This document shows positions 50,570 to 59,828 of a DNA stretch of 64,000 nucleotides, piece after piece. The stretch covers positions 90,874 to 154,873 of the forward strand of contig BAIF02000111.1 of assembly GCA_000509105.1 (NCBI GenBank), written 5' to 3'. How positions within the stretch are numbered: position 1 is the stretch's first letter; each line of letters opens with the position of its first letter. A program made the position numbers and the translations under genes. Below the pieces are notes generated by a model that was not told where the DNA came from, did no database searches, and saw nothing but the letters and a program-made list of their open reading frames with translations. The stretch comes from Clostridiales bacterium VE202-21 (GTDB taxonomy: Bacteria > Bacillota > Clostridia > Lachnospirales > Lachnospiraceae).

Positions 50570-51515
50570 CCCCACTACCTTCCGTGTCCTTTCCACCCGG
50601 CATAGAACTGCTGACATGGTTCAGCTCATCACCACTGTATACCTGATACTCGTCCCATATTTTTTCCAGCGTCTCGAGAGTGGCAACTACTTCTTTCTGC
50701 TTTTTCATGCAGAGCGCAACCACGAGCGCATTCACAACGCTCAGCGGTGCAACCAGCGAATCCACGATGGAGGCCATGTCGCTCCTGGCGATCAGATTGC
50801 AGGAAGAATAGAGATTCATGGGGGAATGAATACTGTCCGTCAGCGTGATAACCTTCGCCTTGCGGTTACTCGCAAATTCAAGCGCCTTTAATGTACGCAT
50901 CGAATACCGTGGGAAACTGATTCCTATGATCACATCATTTTGATCGATCCGGATCAGCTGCTCGAAAATCTCACTGGAACTGTTCGTATTGACTGCCGTC
51001 ACATTGTCACAGATCAAATTCAGATAAAACGTCAAAAATGCAGCCAGAGGAGCACAGCTCCGTATCCCGATCACATAAATCTTCTTTGCTTTCAGAATCG
51101 TATCAATGGCAAGTTCAAACGCCTTCTGGTCTATCCCCGCAAGCGTCAGCTTGATCTTCTCTATATCCGACTGCAGCACAGTAGCAAGAATCTCAGACTG
51201 GCTGATTCTTCCGTAGGTCACTTCCATCCTCTGGATAGAATTCAGCTTGTTGCGCACCAGCTCCTCCAGGGCTTTCTGAAAGCCCGGATACCCCTTATAT
51301 CCCAGCTGCGTTGCAAAACGGACAACCGTGGACTCACTCACGCCTACAATATCCCCCAGTTTTGCAGCAGTCAGAAAGACGGCTTTATCGTAATTCTGGC
51401 ATACATATTCCGCCAGCCTTTTCTGTCCTTTGCTGAGGCGTTTATACTTTTCTTCTATTCTAAGCAGCAGTTCATTCGTACTATTCTCATTTGTGCTTAA
51501 CTTATTTTCACTCAC
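50562..51515 (-). CDS. MurR/RpiR-family transcriptional regulator
   Basis: About 317 residues. Residues 20-95 form the RpiR-type HTH (LSKGQKRLAEYVCQNYDKAV, GVSESTVVRFATQLGYKGYP). Residues 120-260 form an SIS domain for a sugar phosphate (KIYVIGIRSCAPLAAFLTFY, NDVIIGISFPRYSMRTLKAL). The GTG at 51515 with AGAGGA is preferred to a TTG at 51545. First gene of a housekeeping operon, an unusual place for it; the effector is unknown. Confidence 0.88.
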   Translation of the reverse strand: MSENKLSTNENSTNELLLRIEEKYKRLSKGQKRLAEYVCQNYDKAVFLTAAKLGDIVGVSESTVVRFATQLGYKGYPGFQKALEELVRNKLNSIQRMEVTYGRISQSEILATVLQSDIEKIKLTLAGIDQKAFELAIDTILKAKKIYVIGIRSCAPLAAFLTFYLNLICDNVTAVNTNSSSEIFEQLIRIDQNDVIIGISFPRYSMRTLKALEFASNRKAKVITLTDSIHSPMNLYSSCNLIARSDMASIVDSLVAPLSVVNALVVALCMKKQKEVVATLETLEKIWDEYQVYSGDELNHVSSSMPGGKDTEGSGDE

Positions 51516-51584
51516 GGCAGTTCCTCTTCTCATTTTCTCATTCAATTTGGGCAGAATATACTTGTTTTATAATTTAACATTCTG

Positions 51585-51613
51585 ATTATACAATACTGGG
51601 ATTTTGATTGCAA
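51585..51613 (-). promoter_or_regulatory. Promoter of the RpiR-cmk-ispH-S1 operon
   Basis: TTGCAA (51608-51613), a 17-bp spacer and TATAAT (51585-51590) on the minus strand. Confidence 0.65.
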
Positions 51614-51636
51614 GGAGGAGTTCATTGTAACAACAC

Positions 51637-51673
51637 AGCCCCGCACAGGCAGTTTTTACTTCCATGCAGGGCT
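51637..51673 (-). terminator. Terminator-like hairpin after aminopeptidase P
   Basis: AGCCCCGCA (51637-51645) and TGCAGGGCT (51665-51673) form a stem around a 19-base loop, just past the stop at 51681. The T-run is better on the plus strand, so the call is weak. Confidence 0.35.
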
Positions 51674-51680
51674 TTTGCTG

Positions 51681-53468
51681 TTAAATCGCTCTCGTATATT
51701 CTTTTAACCAATCCTGCTCTTCCTCTGTCAAATGAGGGGCTATCAGCTCATAAACCTTCTTATGATAATCATTGAGCAGCGTTTTTTCCTTTTCCGTCAT
51801 GAGCGCCGGGTTTACAGCGTCCAGATCGATCGGCACAAATGTGACCGGTTCGAAATACATAAACTGACCATACTCATTCTTCTCGCCCCTGCGCACCAAA
51901 AGCTCATTCTCCGTACGGATGCCATGGGATCCTTCAATATAGATTCCCGGTTCATCCGTTATAATCATATTCTCCTCGAAAGGCTGGATCTCATTTGGAC
52001 GGAACTGCCAGCGGAAGCCTGCCGGCGGCTCATGGATATTCCCGAGATATCCAACACCATGACCGGTTCCATGATTAAAATTCAGATTCTGTCTCCAGAA
52101 CGGTTCCCGTGCTACATAGTCCAGATTCATTCCACTGCAGCCATACAAGAATCTTGCATCGGCTAGATTTAGCATGCTAACGGCAACTGTAGTAAAATGA
52201 TCCTTCTCAACCTGGCTCACCTCCCCCAGCGCCACTGTCCTCGTGATATCCGTAGATCCTTCATAATAATGTCCGCCCGTGTCTGTCAAAAACAGGCCAC
52301 CCTCTTTCAGTTCAACATTTGTCTCTGGCGATGAGGTATAGTGTACAATTGCACCATGTTCTTTGTAAGCACAGATTGGTTCAAAGCTCGGCCACAAAAA
52401 TCCTTCCTGCTGCGCACGGAACTCTTGGAGTTTATCGGAGGCACTCAGCTCGGTTATCTCCTGCTTACCGATATTCTTTTTCAGCCAGTACATAAACTTC
52501 GTATGCGCCACGCCATCTTTAATGTGGGCATTTCTGATATTCTTAACTTCCGTATCATTTTTGACGGCTTTCATAAGAATTGTAGGATTCTCCTGCTTTA
52601 CAGTCTTTACCCCCTTAGGAATATTATGAAAAAGTGCAAAGTTCATCCGTTTTGGGTCCAACAGTATCACATCACCGTCGCCAAGCCTTTTTACAGCCTC
52701 ATAAACTTCATTGTATGCATGTATGCAAACTCCATTTCCGGTAAATTCCGCCTTTATCTCATCATTGAACTTTCTCTCATCCGCATAAAGCTCCACCGAA
52801 TCCATCTTTATGATCGCATAAGAAAGCAGAAGCGGAAAATAGTCCACATCTTCCCCTCTCACATTGAGCAGCCAACCGATATCATCCAGGCTGGTAATAA
52901 TATGGACATTGGACCCGGCCTCTTTCATTGCGCCTCTCACCCGCTCAAGCTTAGAGGCAGCTGTCTCTCCCGCATACTTAATATCCAGTATAAATGCCGC
53001 TTTTTCAGAAAGAGGCGGCCTGTCCTCCCAGACAGTATCTACAAGGTCACAGTCATAAACCACACCCCCGCCTTTGTCCGCAGCAATATCGGCATACACT
53101 TGTCCTTCATCCACGCCGACGGTACGACCGTCAAACCCAATCACACCATTCTCCGGGAGAACAGCCTTCAAATAGTCCGCTACAGTGGGAACACCCGGTT
53201 CCCCCATCCTGCGCAGCTCCACGCCGGTCCCTTCCAGCTGCTGTTCTGCCTGTATAAAATACCTGCCATCGGTCCATAAGCCCGCTTCATCCTTTGTAAA
53301 CACAGCAGTTCCCGCCGACCCGGTAAACCCGGTCATAAAAGCCCTTGCCTTAAAATGTTCCCCAACATACTCGCTCTGATGGTAATCCGCAGTCGGCACC
53401 ACATATGCATCAATCCCTTTCTCCTCCATCAAACGTCGGAGACTGTCAACTCTTTCCGAAACCTTCAT
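51681..53468 (-). CDS. Xaa-Pro aminopeptidase family protein (M24, three-domain)
   Basis: About 595 residues from MKVSERVDSLRRLMEEKGID. The ATG at 53468 has AAGGAGG. Two creatinase-like N-terminal domains (VVPTADYHQSEYVGEHFKAR; IDAYVV) precede the M24 domain with metal ligands LTDTGGHYYEGSTDITRTV, NFNHGTGHGVGYLGNIHEPP and ITDEPGIYIEGSHGIRTENE. It removes N-terminal residues next to proline. Long three-domain eukaryote-like form, frequent in clostridia. Confidence 0.92.
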   Translation of the reverse strand: MKVSERVDSLRRLMEEKGIDAYVVPTADYHQSEYVGEHFKARAFMTGFTGSAGTAVFTKDEAGLWTDGRYFIQAEQQLEGTGVELRRMGEPGVPTVADYLKAVLPENGVIGFDGRTVGVDEGQVYADIAADKGGGVVYDCDLVDTVWEDRPPLSEKAAFILDIKYAGETAASKLERVRGAMKEAGSNVHIITSLDDIGWLLNVRGEDVDYFPLLLSYAIIKMDSVELYADERKFNDEIKAEFTGNGVCIHAYNEVYEAVKRLGDGDVILLDPKRMNFALFHNIPKGVKTVKQENPTILMKAVKNDTEVKNIRNAHIKDGVAHTKFMYWLKKNIGKQEITELSASDKLQEFRAQQEGFLWPSFEPICAYKEHGAIVHYTSSPETNVELKEGGLFLTDTGGHYYEGSTDITRTVALGEVSQVEKDHFTTVAVSMLNLADARFLYGCSGMNLDYVAREPFWRQNLNFNHGTGHGVGYLGNIHEPPAGFRWQFRPNEIQPFEENMIITDEPGIYIEGSHGIRTENELLVRRGEKNEYGQFMYFEPVTFVPIDLDAVNPALMTEKEKTLLNDYHKKVYELIAPHLTEEEQDWLKEYTRAI

Positions 53469-53558
53469 GAAAAACCTCCTTAAACATTCATAAAACATAT
53501 TATACCACCAAACAAAAATCTATACAAATTTTTGGGGTGAAAATACTTTTTTGGGGAC

Positions 53559-53638
53559 GCCTGTCGGGAGATGGGGCGGGAACTTCCCTATGCCTCCATA
53601 AAAGCACAGGGAAGTTCCCGCCCCATCTCCCGACAGGC
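53559..53638. repeat. Palindromic element 5 (80-bp single hairpin)
   Basis: Arms 53559-53593 and 53604-53638 (35 nt each) have one mismatch and a 10-base loop. The tail GCATCAAAACGGAAGG (53644-53659) and GGGGGCGGCGGATT (53687-53700) follow, as in element 3. It lies about 90 bp upstream of the aminopeptidase start. No T-run follows, so it is not a standard terminator. 53701-53896 has no gene. Confidence 0.8.
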
Positions 53639-53896
53639 TTGGTGCATCAAAACGGAAGGTACATTTCATCCCGTGGAGGAATTAACGGGGGCGGCGGATT
53701 AAGTTGACTGCACGGATCGTGTTATAGCCTATTGATAGAAAAAATTATGATGTTTCAACTACTATTTATACGCTTATGGAATTCTAAGGCAAACCAGAAC
53801 TTCAGAGCATACTCTATCGGCTCTCTTTCAACATCTGCAACTCCCGTCCGCTTACCATTCGGGCCGGTTCTTCTCCCGCCTGGGGCACACCAGCTA

Positions 53897-54180
53897 AGTG
53901 AAAGGCGCATCTGTTCCCAGCGGGGCTGTGTATGCCATTTCAGGAATCCGTAGAGCGCGTGTTAGAATCCGTTAGAGAAAAAACAGGGAACATGGGGGGC
54001 AGAATTTGCCTTACCAGGCAAATTCTGTTGCCGCAGTTGGCCCAAAATCATCAAGATTTTGGGCCAACTGCGGCAAGTACCTCCATGTTCCCTGTTTTTT
54101 CTCTTACGGATTCTTAGCAAGCGGGTCGGATTCTGAAATGGCATACACAGCCCCGGCTGGGAGCAGATGCACCTTTCACT
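53897..54180. repeat. Palindromic element 6 (284 bp, three-way junction)
   Basis: Arms 53897-53995 and 54083-54180 pair, with GGGGCTGTGTATGCCATTTC and AGAGAAAAAACAGGGAACAT matching. Hairpin A, 54000-54027 (CAGAATTTGCC/GGCAAATTCTG), and hairpin B, 54028-54076, with a perfect 22-bp stem beginning TTGCCGCAGTTGGCC. Hairpin B's right side GGGCCAACTGCGGCAAGTAC is shared with element 4. It ends 20 bp from the oadA stop. Confidence 0.85.
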
Positions 54181-54200
54181 TTGCGCCCCCATACCATCCA

Positions 54201-55616
54201 CTATACCGGATAAGCTCCGTCCTGTGTATCCGCTACTTTTGCGTCTATTTTTGTCTGCTGCGCCTCTCTATACTTAAAGAAGTCCACTGCTACCTGTGGG
54301 AACAGTGCATAGGTCAGCACGTCCTCATCCTGCTGGATCCACTGTTCGCATTCTTTACGCAGTGTATCCAACTCGTTCGGAATCAGATCGGCAGGACGGC
54401 AGGTAATAACCTCTGCATTCTCACCGATTACTTTTTTCTGTACTTCAGGATTGAACGGTTTTACTGTTGCACCGTATTTTCCTGATAATACGTCTTTTGT
54501 TTCTTTTGTTGCCATTTTGTAGCGTTCTCCCATCAGAACGTTAAATACGGCCTGGGTACCAACGATCTGAGAGGATGGTGTAACAAGCGGGGGTTCACCA
54601 AGGTCTTTACGAACACGCGGTACTTCTTCAAGTACTTCGTAGAACTTGTCCTCTGCGCCCTGCTCTTTTAACTGTGAAGTCAGGTTTGAAAGCATACCAC
54701 CCGGTACCTGGTAGAGAAGGGTCTTGATATTAACGCCCATGTTCTTCGGATTCAGAAGGCCGTTCTCAAGAGCTTCATCTCTGATCGGTCTGAAATAATC
54801 TGCGATTTCAGCAAGCAGATTCTGATCCAGCCCTGTATCGTAAGGTGTACCCTTAAATGTCTCGACCATAACCTCAGTCGCCGGCTGTGATGTTCCCAGT
54901 GCAAACGGTGACATTGCGGTATCAATAATGTCGGCTCCTGCCTCTACTGATTTCAGATATGTCATTGCACCCACGCCTGATGTATAATGAGTATGCATCT
55001 CGATCGGAATATCAACAGCTTCTTTCAACGCTGTAACAAGCTCTGTTGCCTGATATGGGCAGAGAAGTCCTGCCATATCCTTTACGCAGATAGAATTTGC
55101 GCCCATATCCTCAATTCTCTTTGCCAGATCCATCCAGTATTCCAGTGTATAGGCATCCCCCAGAGTATAAGACATCGCTACCTGAGCATGCGCCTTTTCT
55201 TTGTTAGATGCTGTAACTGCTGTCTGGAGGTTGCGGATATCATTCATACAGTCAAATATTCGGATAATATCGATACCATTAGCTACTGATTTCTGTACGA
55301 AGTATTCTACCACATCATCAGCATAAGGACGATATCCCAGAATATTCTGTCCACGGAACAGCATCTGCAGCTTTGTGTTTTTAAATCCGTCGCGGAACTT
55401 TCTTAACCTGTCCCATGGATCTTCATGCAGGAAACGTAAAGATGCGTCAAATGTAGCACCACCCCAGCACTCTACTGCATGATATCCTACTTTGTCCATT
55501 TTATCTACGATAGGCAGCATCTGCTCTGTTGTCATTCTTGTGGCAATCAGGGACTGATGCGCATCACGCAGGACTGTTTCTGTTATTTTAACTGGTTTCT
55601 TTTCAATCTCTGCCAT
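54201..55616 (-). CDS. oadA: Oxaloacetate decarboxylase alpha / pyruvate carboxyltransferase subunit
   Basis: A 471-residue barrel enzyme. Motifs: TETVLRDAHQSLIATRMTTE, YHAVECWGGATFDASLRFL, the metal/lysine site SICVKDMAGLLCPYQA and PIEMHTHYTSGVG. It lacks the C-terminal biotin domain of long OadA; the carrier is the separate protein at 56806-57174. It moves a carboxyl group between oxaloacetate/pyruvate and biotin. Last gene of the cluster. Confidence 0.92.
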   Translation of the reverse strand: MAEIEKKPVKITETVLRDAHQSLIATRMTTEQMLPIVDKMDKVGYHAVECWGGATFDASLRFLHEDPWDRLRKFRDGFKNTKLQMLFRGQNILGYRPYADDVVEYFVQKSVANGIDIIRIFDCMNDIRNLQTAVTASNKEKAHAQVAMSYTLGDAYTLEYWMDLAKRIEDMGANSICVKDMAGLLCPYQATELVTALKEAVDIPIEMHTHYTSGVGAMTYLKSVEAGADIIDTAMSPFALGTSQPATEVMVETFKGTPYDTGLDQNLLAEIADYFRPIRDEALENGLLNPKNMGVNIKTLLYQVPGGMLSNLTSQLKEQGAEDKFYEVLEEVPRVRKDLGEPPLVTPSSQIVGTQAVFNVLMGERYKMATKETKDVLSGKYGATVKPFNPEVQKKVIGENAEVITCRPADLIPNELDTLRKECEQWIQQDEDVLTYALFPQVAVDFFKYREAQQTKIDAKVADTQDGAYPV

Positions 55617-55633
55617 TTATTTGTCCTCCATTA

Positions 55634-56785
55634 TTATTTAACGCCGAAGATAGCCATAAAGGTTCCGGCTGCTACCGCAGTACCGATAACACCTGCCACG
55701 TTCGGACCCATTGCGTGCATCAGCAGGAAGTTTGTAGGATCCGCCTCTGCTCCGACTTTCTGTGAAACTCTGGCCGCCATAGGTACCGCAGATACACCCG
55801 CCGATCCAATCAATGGGTTCACCTTGCCACCCGTTGCCACGCACATCAGCTTACCGAACAATACGCCGGCAGCCGTACCAAATGCAAATGCAATTAAACC
55901 GAGGATAACGATTTTGATTGTATCCCAGTTCAAGAATGCCTCTGCGCTCGTTGTAGCGCCGACAGACGTACCCAGTAAGATAACGACGATATACATCAGT
56001 GCATTTGAAGCGGTTTCTGTTAACTGTCTAACCACACCAGATTCCTTAAACAGGTTACCCAGCATTAACATACCAACCAGAGGAGCTGTTGTCGGAAGAA
56101 TTACGCAGACTACAATCGTAACGATGATTGGAAAAAGGATTCTTTCCAGTTTGGATACAGGTCTCAGCTGTTCCATCTTAATCTTACGCTCTTTTTCTGT
56201 TGTCAGCAGCTTCATAATCGGCGGCTGAATGATCGGCACAAGCGACATGTATGAATATGCTGCAACAGCTATTGGTCCCATAATTGCCGTCTGTGACAGT
56301 TTACCCGCGAGGAAGATGGATGTCGGTCCGTCTGCTCCTCCGATAATTGAGATGGCGGCAGCTGCTTTGTCTGAAAAGCCCAATGCCATAGCCCCCAGGT
56401 AAGCCGCAAAGATACCGAACTGTGCTGCTGCACCAAGAAGGAAACTCTTTGGATTGGCAATCAACGGACCGAAATCTGTCATTGCACCAACGCCGAGGAA
56501 TATCAGAGATGGTAAGATCGCCCATTCATCGAGCAAATAAAAATAATAGAGAAGTCCGCCTGTCCCGTTAGCAGCATCCTCAGCATGCAGCATAATATCA
56601 GGATAGATATTAACCAACAACATACCGAAGGCGATTGGAACAAGCAGCAGCGGCTCAAAGCCGTGCCTGATTGCTAAATATAGGAAAACACATGCAACAA
56701 CGATCATAATCAGATTTCCAACGGTCAGATTCATAAATGCTGTCTGCTGCACGAGGTTTCCCAACGTATTTGAAATATATTCCAT
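55634..56785 (-). CDS. oadB: Sodium ion-translocating decarboxylase subunit beta
   Basis: A 383-residue membrane protein with about nine to eleven helices. Family motifs: PSLIFLGVGAMTDFGPLIAN, NPKSFLLGAAAQFGIFAAYL, IIGGADGPTSIF (conserved Asp) and PLIGSAGVSAVPMAARV. It decarboxylates carboxybiotin and exports sodium ions. 17 bp upstream of oadA. Confidence 0.95.
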   Translation of the reverse strand: MEYISNTLGNLVQQTAFMNLTVGNLIMIVVACVFLYLAIRHGFEPLLLVPIAFGMLLVNIYPDIMLHAEDAANGTGGLLYYFYLLDEWAILPSLIFLGVGAMTDFGPLIANPKSFLLGAAAQFGIFAAYLGAMALGFSDKAAAAISIIGGADGPTSIFLAGKLSQTAIMGPIAVAAYSYMSLVPIIQPPIMKLLTTEKERKIKMEQLRPVSKLERILFPIIVTIVVCVILPTTAPLVGMLMLGNLFKESGVVRQLTETASNALMYIVVILLGTSVGATTSAEAFLNWDTIKIVILGLIAFAFGTAAGVLFGKLMCVATGGKVNPLIGSAGVSAVPMAARVSQKVGAEADPTNFLLMHAMGPNVAGVIGTAVAAGTFMAIFGVK

Positions 56786-56805
56786 TTGTCAAACCTCCTG
56801 GTGAA

Positions 56806-57174
56806 CTAGTTTAATGTAGCTAAGACTGCTCCTGATTCAACGGCATCGCCTACTGCTACATTAATGCTAGCAACTGTTCCTGCCTCTGGGGCTACTACAG
56901 GGATTTCCATCTTCATGGCTTCGATAATAACGACTGCATCTCCGGCCTGAACACTCTGTCCTACGTTTGCTTCGATTTTAAATACTTTTCCGGCTGCTCC
57001 CGCCTTAACCTCGATACCGCCCGCTGCCTGCGGAGCCGCTGCTGCAGGCGCCGGAGCCGCCTTCGGTGCTGCAGCTGGTGCTGCTACAGGTGCTGCTGGT
57101 GCCGCGCCTGCGCCCTTTTCTTCTACGGTTACATCATATACATTGCCATTTACTGTAATTGTATAATTCTTCAT
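56806..57174 (-). CDS. Biotin carboxyl carrier protein of the decarboxylase
   Basis: A 122-residue protein. A short N-terminal strand domain (MKNYTITVNGNVYDVTVEEK), then an Ala/Pro-rich flexible linker (residues 23-50) and a biotinyl domain with EAMKMEIPVVAP, where Lys carries biotin. It shuttles carboxyl groups between the carboxyltransferase and the beta subunit. Confidence 0.95.
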   Translation of the reverse strand: MKNYTITVNGNVYDVTVEEKGAGAAPAAPVAAPAAAPKAAPAPAAAAPQAAGGIEVKAGAAGKVFKIEANVGQSVQAGDAVVIIEAMKMEIPVVAPEAGTVASINVAVGDAVESGAVLATLN

Positions 57175-57191
57175 CTCTTATATCCTCCTGA

Positions 57192-57965
57192 TTAACTCCA
57201 TTTATTTGACTTTCTTCTCTTGATTGAACGGACTATAAATCCATCCGTAGAAGTGCCTTCAGCCGCTGCAATCGCTGCTGCTATAACTGCGGCAAGCTCT
57301 CCATCATGATCCGCGGCCTGCGGTACTGCCGGCGTTGCTGCAATTGGCGCTGCAGCCGGTGCGGCCGGGGCTACGTTTGCTTTTTTACTGAATTTCTTTT
57401 CAATAGCAGGTATAAACTTAAATAAAGAAATTATAAAAGAAATGAAAATTAATACAACAAATACAGTACCCATTCCAAGGACTGTATTGAGCCCTGCCTT
57501 TTCCAGTATCTCGCCTGTCGAATAATCTGCACTGACCGTCAGGCTTTCCATGTTCATCTTTTCATCAAAGGTAAATGAAATTTCACCTTTTCTGTCTTCA
57601 AATACTGCTTTTGCCGTTAGTGTTGCACCACTGTTCGTGGTTGCCAGCTCATAACTGTCAACACTGGTAACAGCGCCACACTCATTAATGCCAGCCTTCC
57701 ATGCCTCAATAATAGTCAGGAAGTTATCTCCTTCAACCGGAATCCCCGACTGCATCAAAGTCAGATTCAGTTCCAAATCTGACATATCCTCGAATCTGTT
57801 AAGATCATCATCTGTCATGCTGCTGAAACTCTGTACAATTGTGTCAGCGTAGCTTTGCAATGTAGCCTGGTCATATTCTGCTGCGTCTTTTGCTTTACTG
57901 CCGCATCCTGTAAAACTGAAGATGAGGAGAAAGACTAGAGCTAATAAACTGATTTTTTTCTTCAC
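57192..57965 (-). CDS. OadG-type decarboxylase gamma subunit with lipoprotein-like N-terminal domain
   Basis: A 257-residue protein with a GTG start and GAGGTGAGG. The signal ends in a lipobox (LIFSFTGCGSK); residues 25-155 form an outside domain (LNRFEDMSDLELNLTLMQSG). A membrane helix (LGMGTVFVVLIFISFIISLF) is typical of OadG, and then an Ala/Pro-rich cytoplasmic tail follows. It probably anchors the carrier and carboxyltransferase to OadB. The long N-terminal domain is unusual compared with the 80-residue classical gamma subunit. Confidence 0.88.
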   Translation of the reverse strand: MKKKISLLALVFLLIFSFTGCGSKAKDAAEYDQATLQSYADTIVQSFSSMTDDDLNRFEDMSDLELNLTLMQSGIPVEGDNFLTIIEAWKAGINECGAVTSVDSYELATTNSGATLTAKAVFEDRKGEISFTFDEKMNMESLTVSADYSTGEILEKAGLNTVLGMGTVFVVLIFISFIISLFKFIPAIEKKFSKKANVAPAAPAAAPIAATPAVPQAADHDGELAAVIAAAIAAAEGTSTDGFIVRSIKRRKSNKWS

Positions 57966-57979
57966 TTTGCCTCACCTCA

Positions 57980-59419
57980 CTAAACCGTACCGTGTTTCTT
58001 ATCCGGATGGTCCTCTCTTTTTGTGAACAGCATTTCGAATGCTCCGATTATATATTTTCTGGTCTCTGCCGGTTCGATCATCGCATCCACATATCCTCTT
58101 CTTGCAGCTGACAGCGGGCTTGACTGCAACGCCTTATATTCTGCCGCCTTTTCTTTGAGAATATCAGCGTCTGCATCAGCATACATAATCTTAGCTGCCA
58201 GTGTGGAGTCCATCATACCGATCTCTGCTTCGGGCCATGCATAGACCATATCTGCCCCGATAGATTTACTGTTCATAGCAACATATGCGCTGCCATAAGC
58301 TTTTCCAACAATAACATTTACTTTTGGAACTGTTGCATTGGCAAATGTATAAGTGAGTCTTGCAACTGCTCTTGCCATGTTCTTCTCTGATTCCATCGTT
58401 GCAGCAAATCCTGTAACATTGGTCAGTGTGAGAACCGGAATAGAAAATGCATCGCAGAAATTCACGAAATCAATCGCTTTTTTGCAGCCATCTACAGAAA
58501 GGGCTTTATCGAATGCCTCCGCCACATTGCCTTCGGCGTCGTATACTTTAGAACGGTTTGCAACAGCGCCTACTGTCATGCCGTTCAGACGGATAAATCC
58601 GGTTACCATATCTTTTGCGTATTCTTTCTTTGTCTCAAAGAAAATATGATTATCAGAAAGTTCTGCCAGTGCAATGCCTGTATCTTCTGCGGCATTCGCA
58701 ATGTCAGCACAGAGACGGTTAAGGTCATCCGTACATTCTGAATAAGAAAGATCGTCTTCATTATTGGCAGGAATCATACAGATTAACGCGCGGATCTGTC
58801 CCAGAATATCGGTTTCATTACCGATCACGTCTACCAGACCTGCATGTTTGCTCTGATATTCTGCTGAGGAAGTATCACACTTAGAATCAATGTTGCCTTC
58901 CAGAGCATTTGGTGAATTTACAAACAGCTTTCCTTCTTTACTCTCCATAAAAGTAAAATCTGTCAGCCCAGGCACAACTGCTAAGCCGCCGCCACACATT
59001 CCAAAGACAGCAGTTATCTGTGGAATCACGCCTGAAGCCATGGACTGTTTGAAGTATAAACTTCCGAAAGCTTCCAGCGCATCTGTAGCCTCCTGAAGTC
59101 TCAGTCCTGCACAGTCAACCAGCCCGATAACTGGTGCTCCCATTTTCATTGCCATGTCATAAATATTGGCGATTTTCTTCGCGTGCATCTCACCGATCGC
59201 GCCCTTTAAAACTGTAGCGTCCTGGCTGTACACATAAACAAGATTACCGTCAATTACCCCGTAACCGGTGATCACACCGTCAGCCGGAGTATCTTTTGCC
59301 TGCAAGTTGAAATCAGTGCTTCTTGCTGTAACAGCACCGCCGATCTCAACAAAGCTTCCCTCATCAAGCAGCATGGCAATTCGTCTGCTCGCTGAGTTTT
59401 CTGTAGCGTTGTAGCTCAT
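57980..59419 (-). CDS. Acyl-CoA carboxyltransferase (methylmalonyl-CoA decarboxylase alpha-like)
   Basis: A 479-residue crotonase-fold carboxyltransferase with N and C halves. N half: RIAMLLDEGSFVEIGGAVTA, GAPVIGLVDCAGLRLQEATD and GMCGGGLAVVPGLTDFTFM. C half: FVNFCDAFSIPVLTLTNVTG, VIVGKAYGSAYVAMNSK and YAWPEAEIGMMDSTLAAKIM. It moves carboxyl groups between acyl-CoA (methylmalonyl or malonyl) and biotin. First gene of the cluster; it starts ATG after GGAGGGC. Confidence 0.9.
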   Translation of the reverse strand: MSYNATENSASRRIAMLLDEGSFVEIGGAVTARSTDFNLQAKDTPADGVITGYGVIDGNLVYVYSQDATVLKGAIGEMHAKKIANIYDMAMKMGAPVIGLVDCAGLRLQEATDALEAFGSLYFKQSMASGVIPQITAVFGMCGGGLAVVPGLTDFTFMESKEGKLFVNSPNALEGNIDSKCDTSSAEYQSKHAGLVDVIGNETDILGQIRALICMIPANNEDDLSYSECTDDLNRLCADIANAAEDTGIALAELSDNHIFFETKKEYAKDMVTGFIRLNGMTVGAVANRSKVYDAEGNVAEAFDKALSVDGCKKAIDFVNFCDAFSIPVLTLTNVTGFAATMESEKNMARAVARLTYTFANATVPKVNVIVGKAYGSAYVAMNSKSIGADMVYAWPEAEIGMMDSTLAAKIMYADADADILKEKAAEYKALQSSPLSAARRGYVDAMIEPAETRKYIIGAFEMLFTKREDHPDKKHGTV

Positions 59420-59479
59420 AATCTAGCCCTCCATATTATTTAATTTGTTTGAAATAAAACCAAAATTTCTGCCTATTCT

Positions 59480-59508
59480 AGTATATACTACTTAACCCAA
59501 AATTTCAA
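59480..59508 (-). promoter_or_regulatory. Promoter of the decarboxylase cluster
   Basis: TTGAAA (59503-59508), a 17-bp spacer and TATACT (59480-59485) on the minus strand, 60 bp upstream of the first gene. The rest of 59420-59690 shows no gene. Confidence 0.6.
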
Positions 59509-59692
59509 TTCATAAAATCCAAGATTTGATATTTTTTTCACATACTTTTCTTCCGATCAACGCCAAAACCACAATATCTTGTATAAAAATGTAAAATCTC
59601 AGGGCATGCAATACAAGTCTGCTGTTTACAATTTTATGATTATTTTACTTGACAATCATTTTACGATGCACTGTCCGGTAAACATAAAACAG

Positions 59693-59743
59693 CTCCCGTG
59701 AGACGCGTAGATCAATTATTTCCTGATTACGCCTCCCCGGGAG
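59693..59743 (-). terminator. Terminator of the rubrerythrin unit
   Basis: CTCCCG (59693-59698) pairs with CGGGAG (59738-59743), and GCGTA with TACGC inside. On the minus strand it is followed by CTGTTTTATG. It lies about 90 bp past the rubrerythrin stop. Confidence 0.5.
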
Positions 59744-59828
59744 TCCTGCCGGGCTCTTACATTCTATTCAGCTTCCCTGCTGCTTTCCGCCTCCTCAGCA
59801 TAACAGCAAGTTACTTATTTTCGATGTA

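Noticed and set aside
53559..53638. Element 5 as an ordinary terminator
   Set aside because: The 35-bp GC-rich stem has no T-run on either side, and no gene ends next to it; its tail matches the palindromic family.
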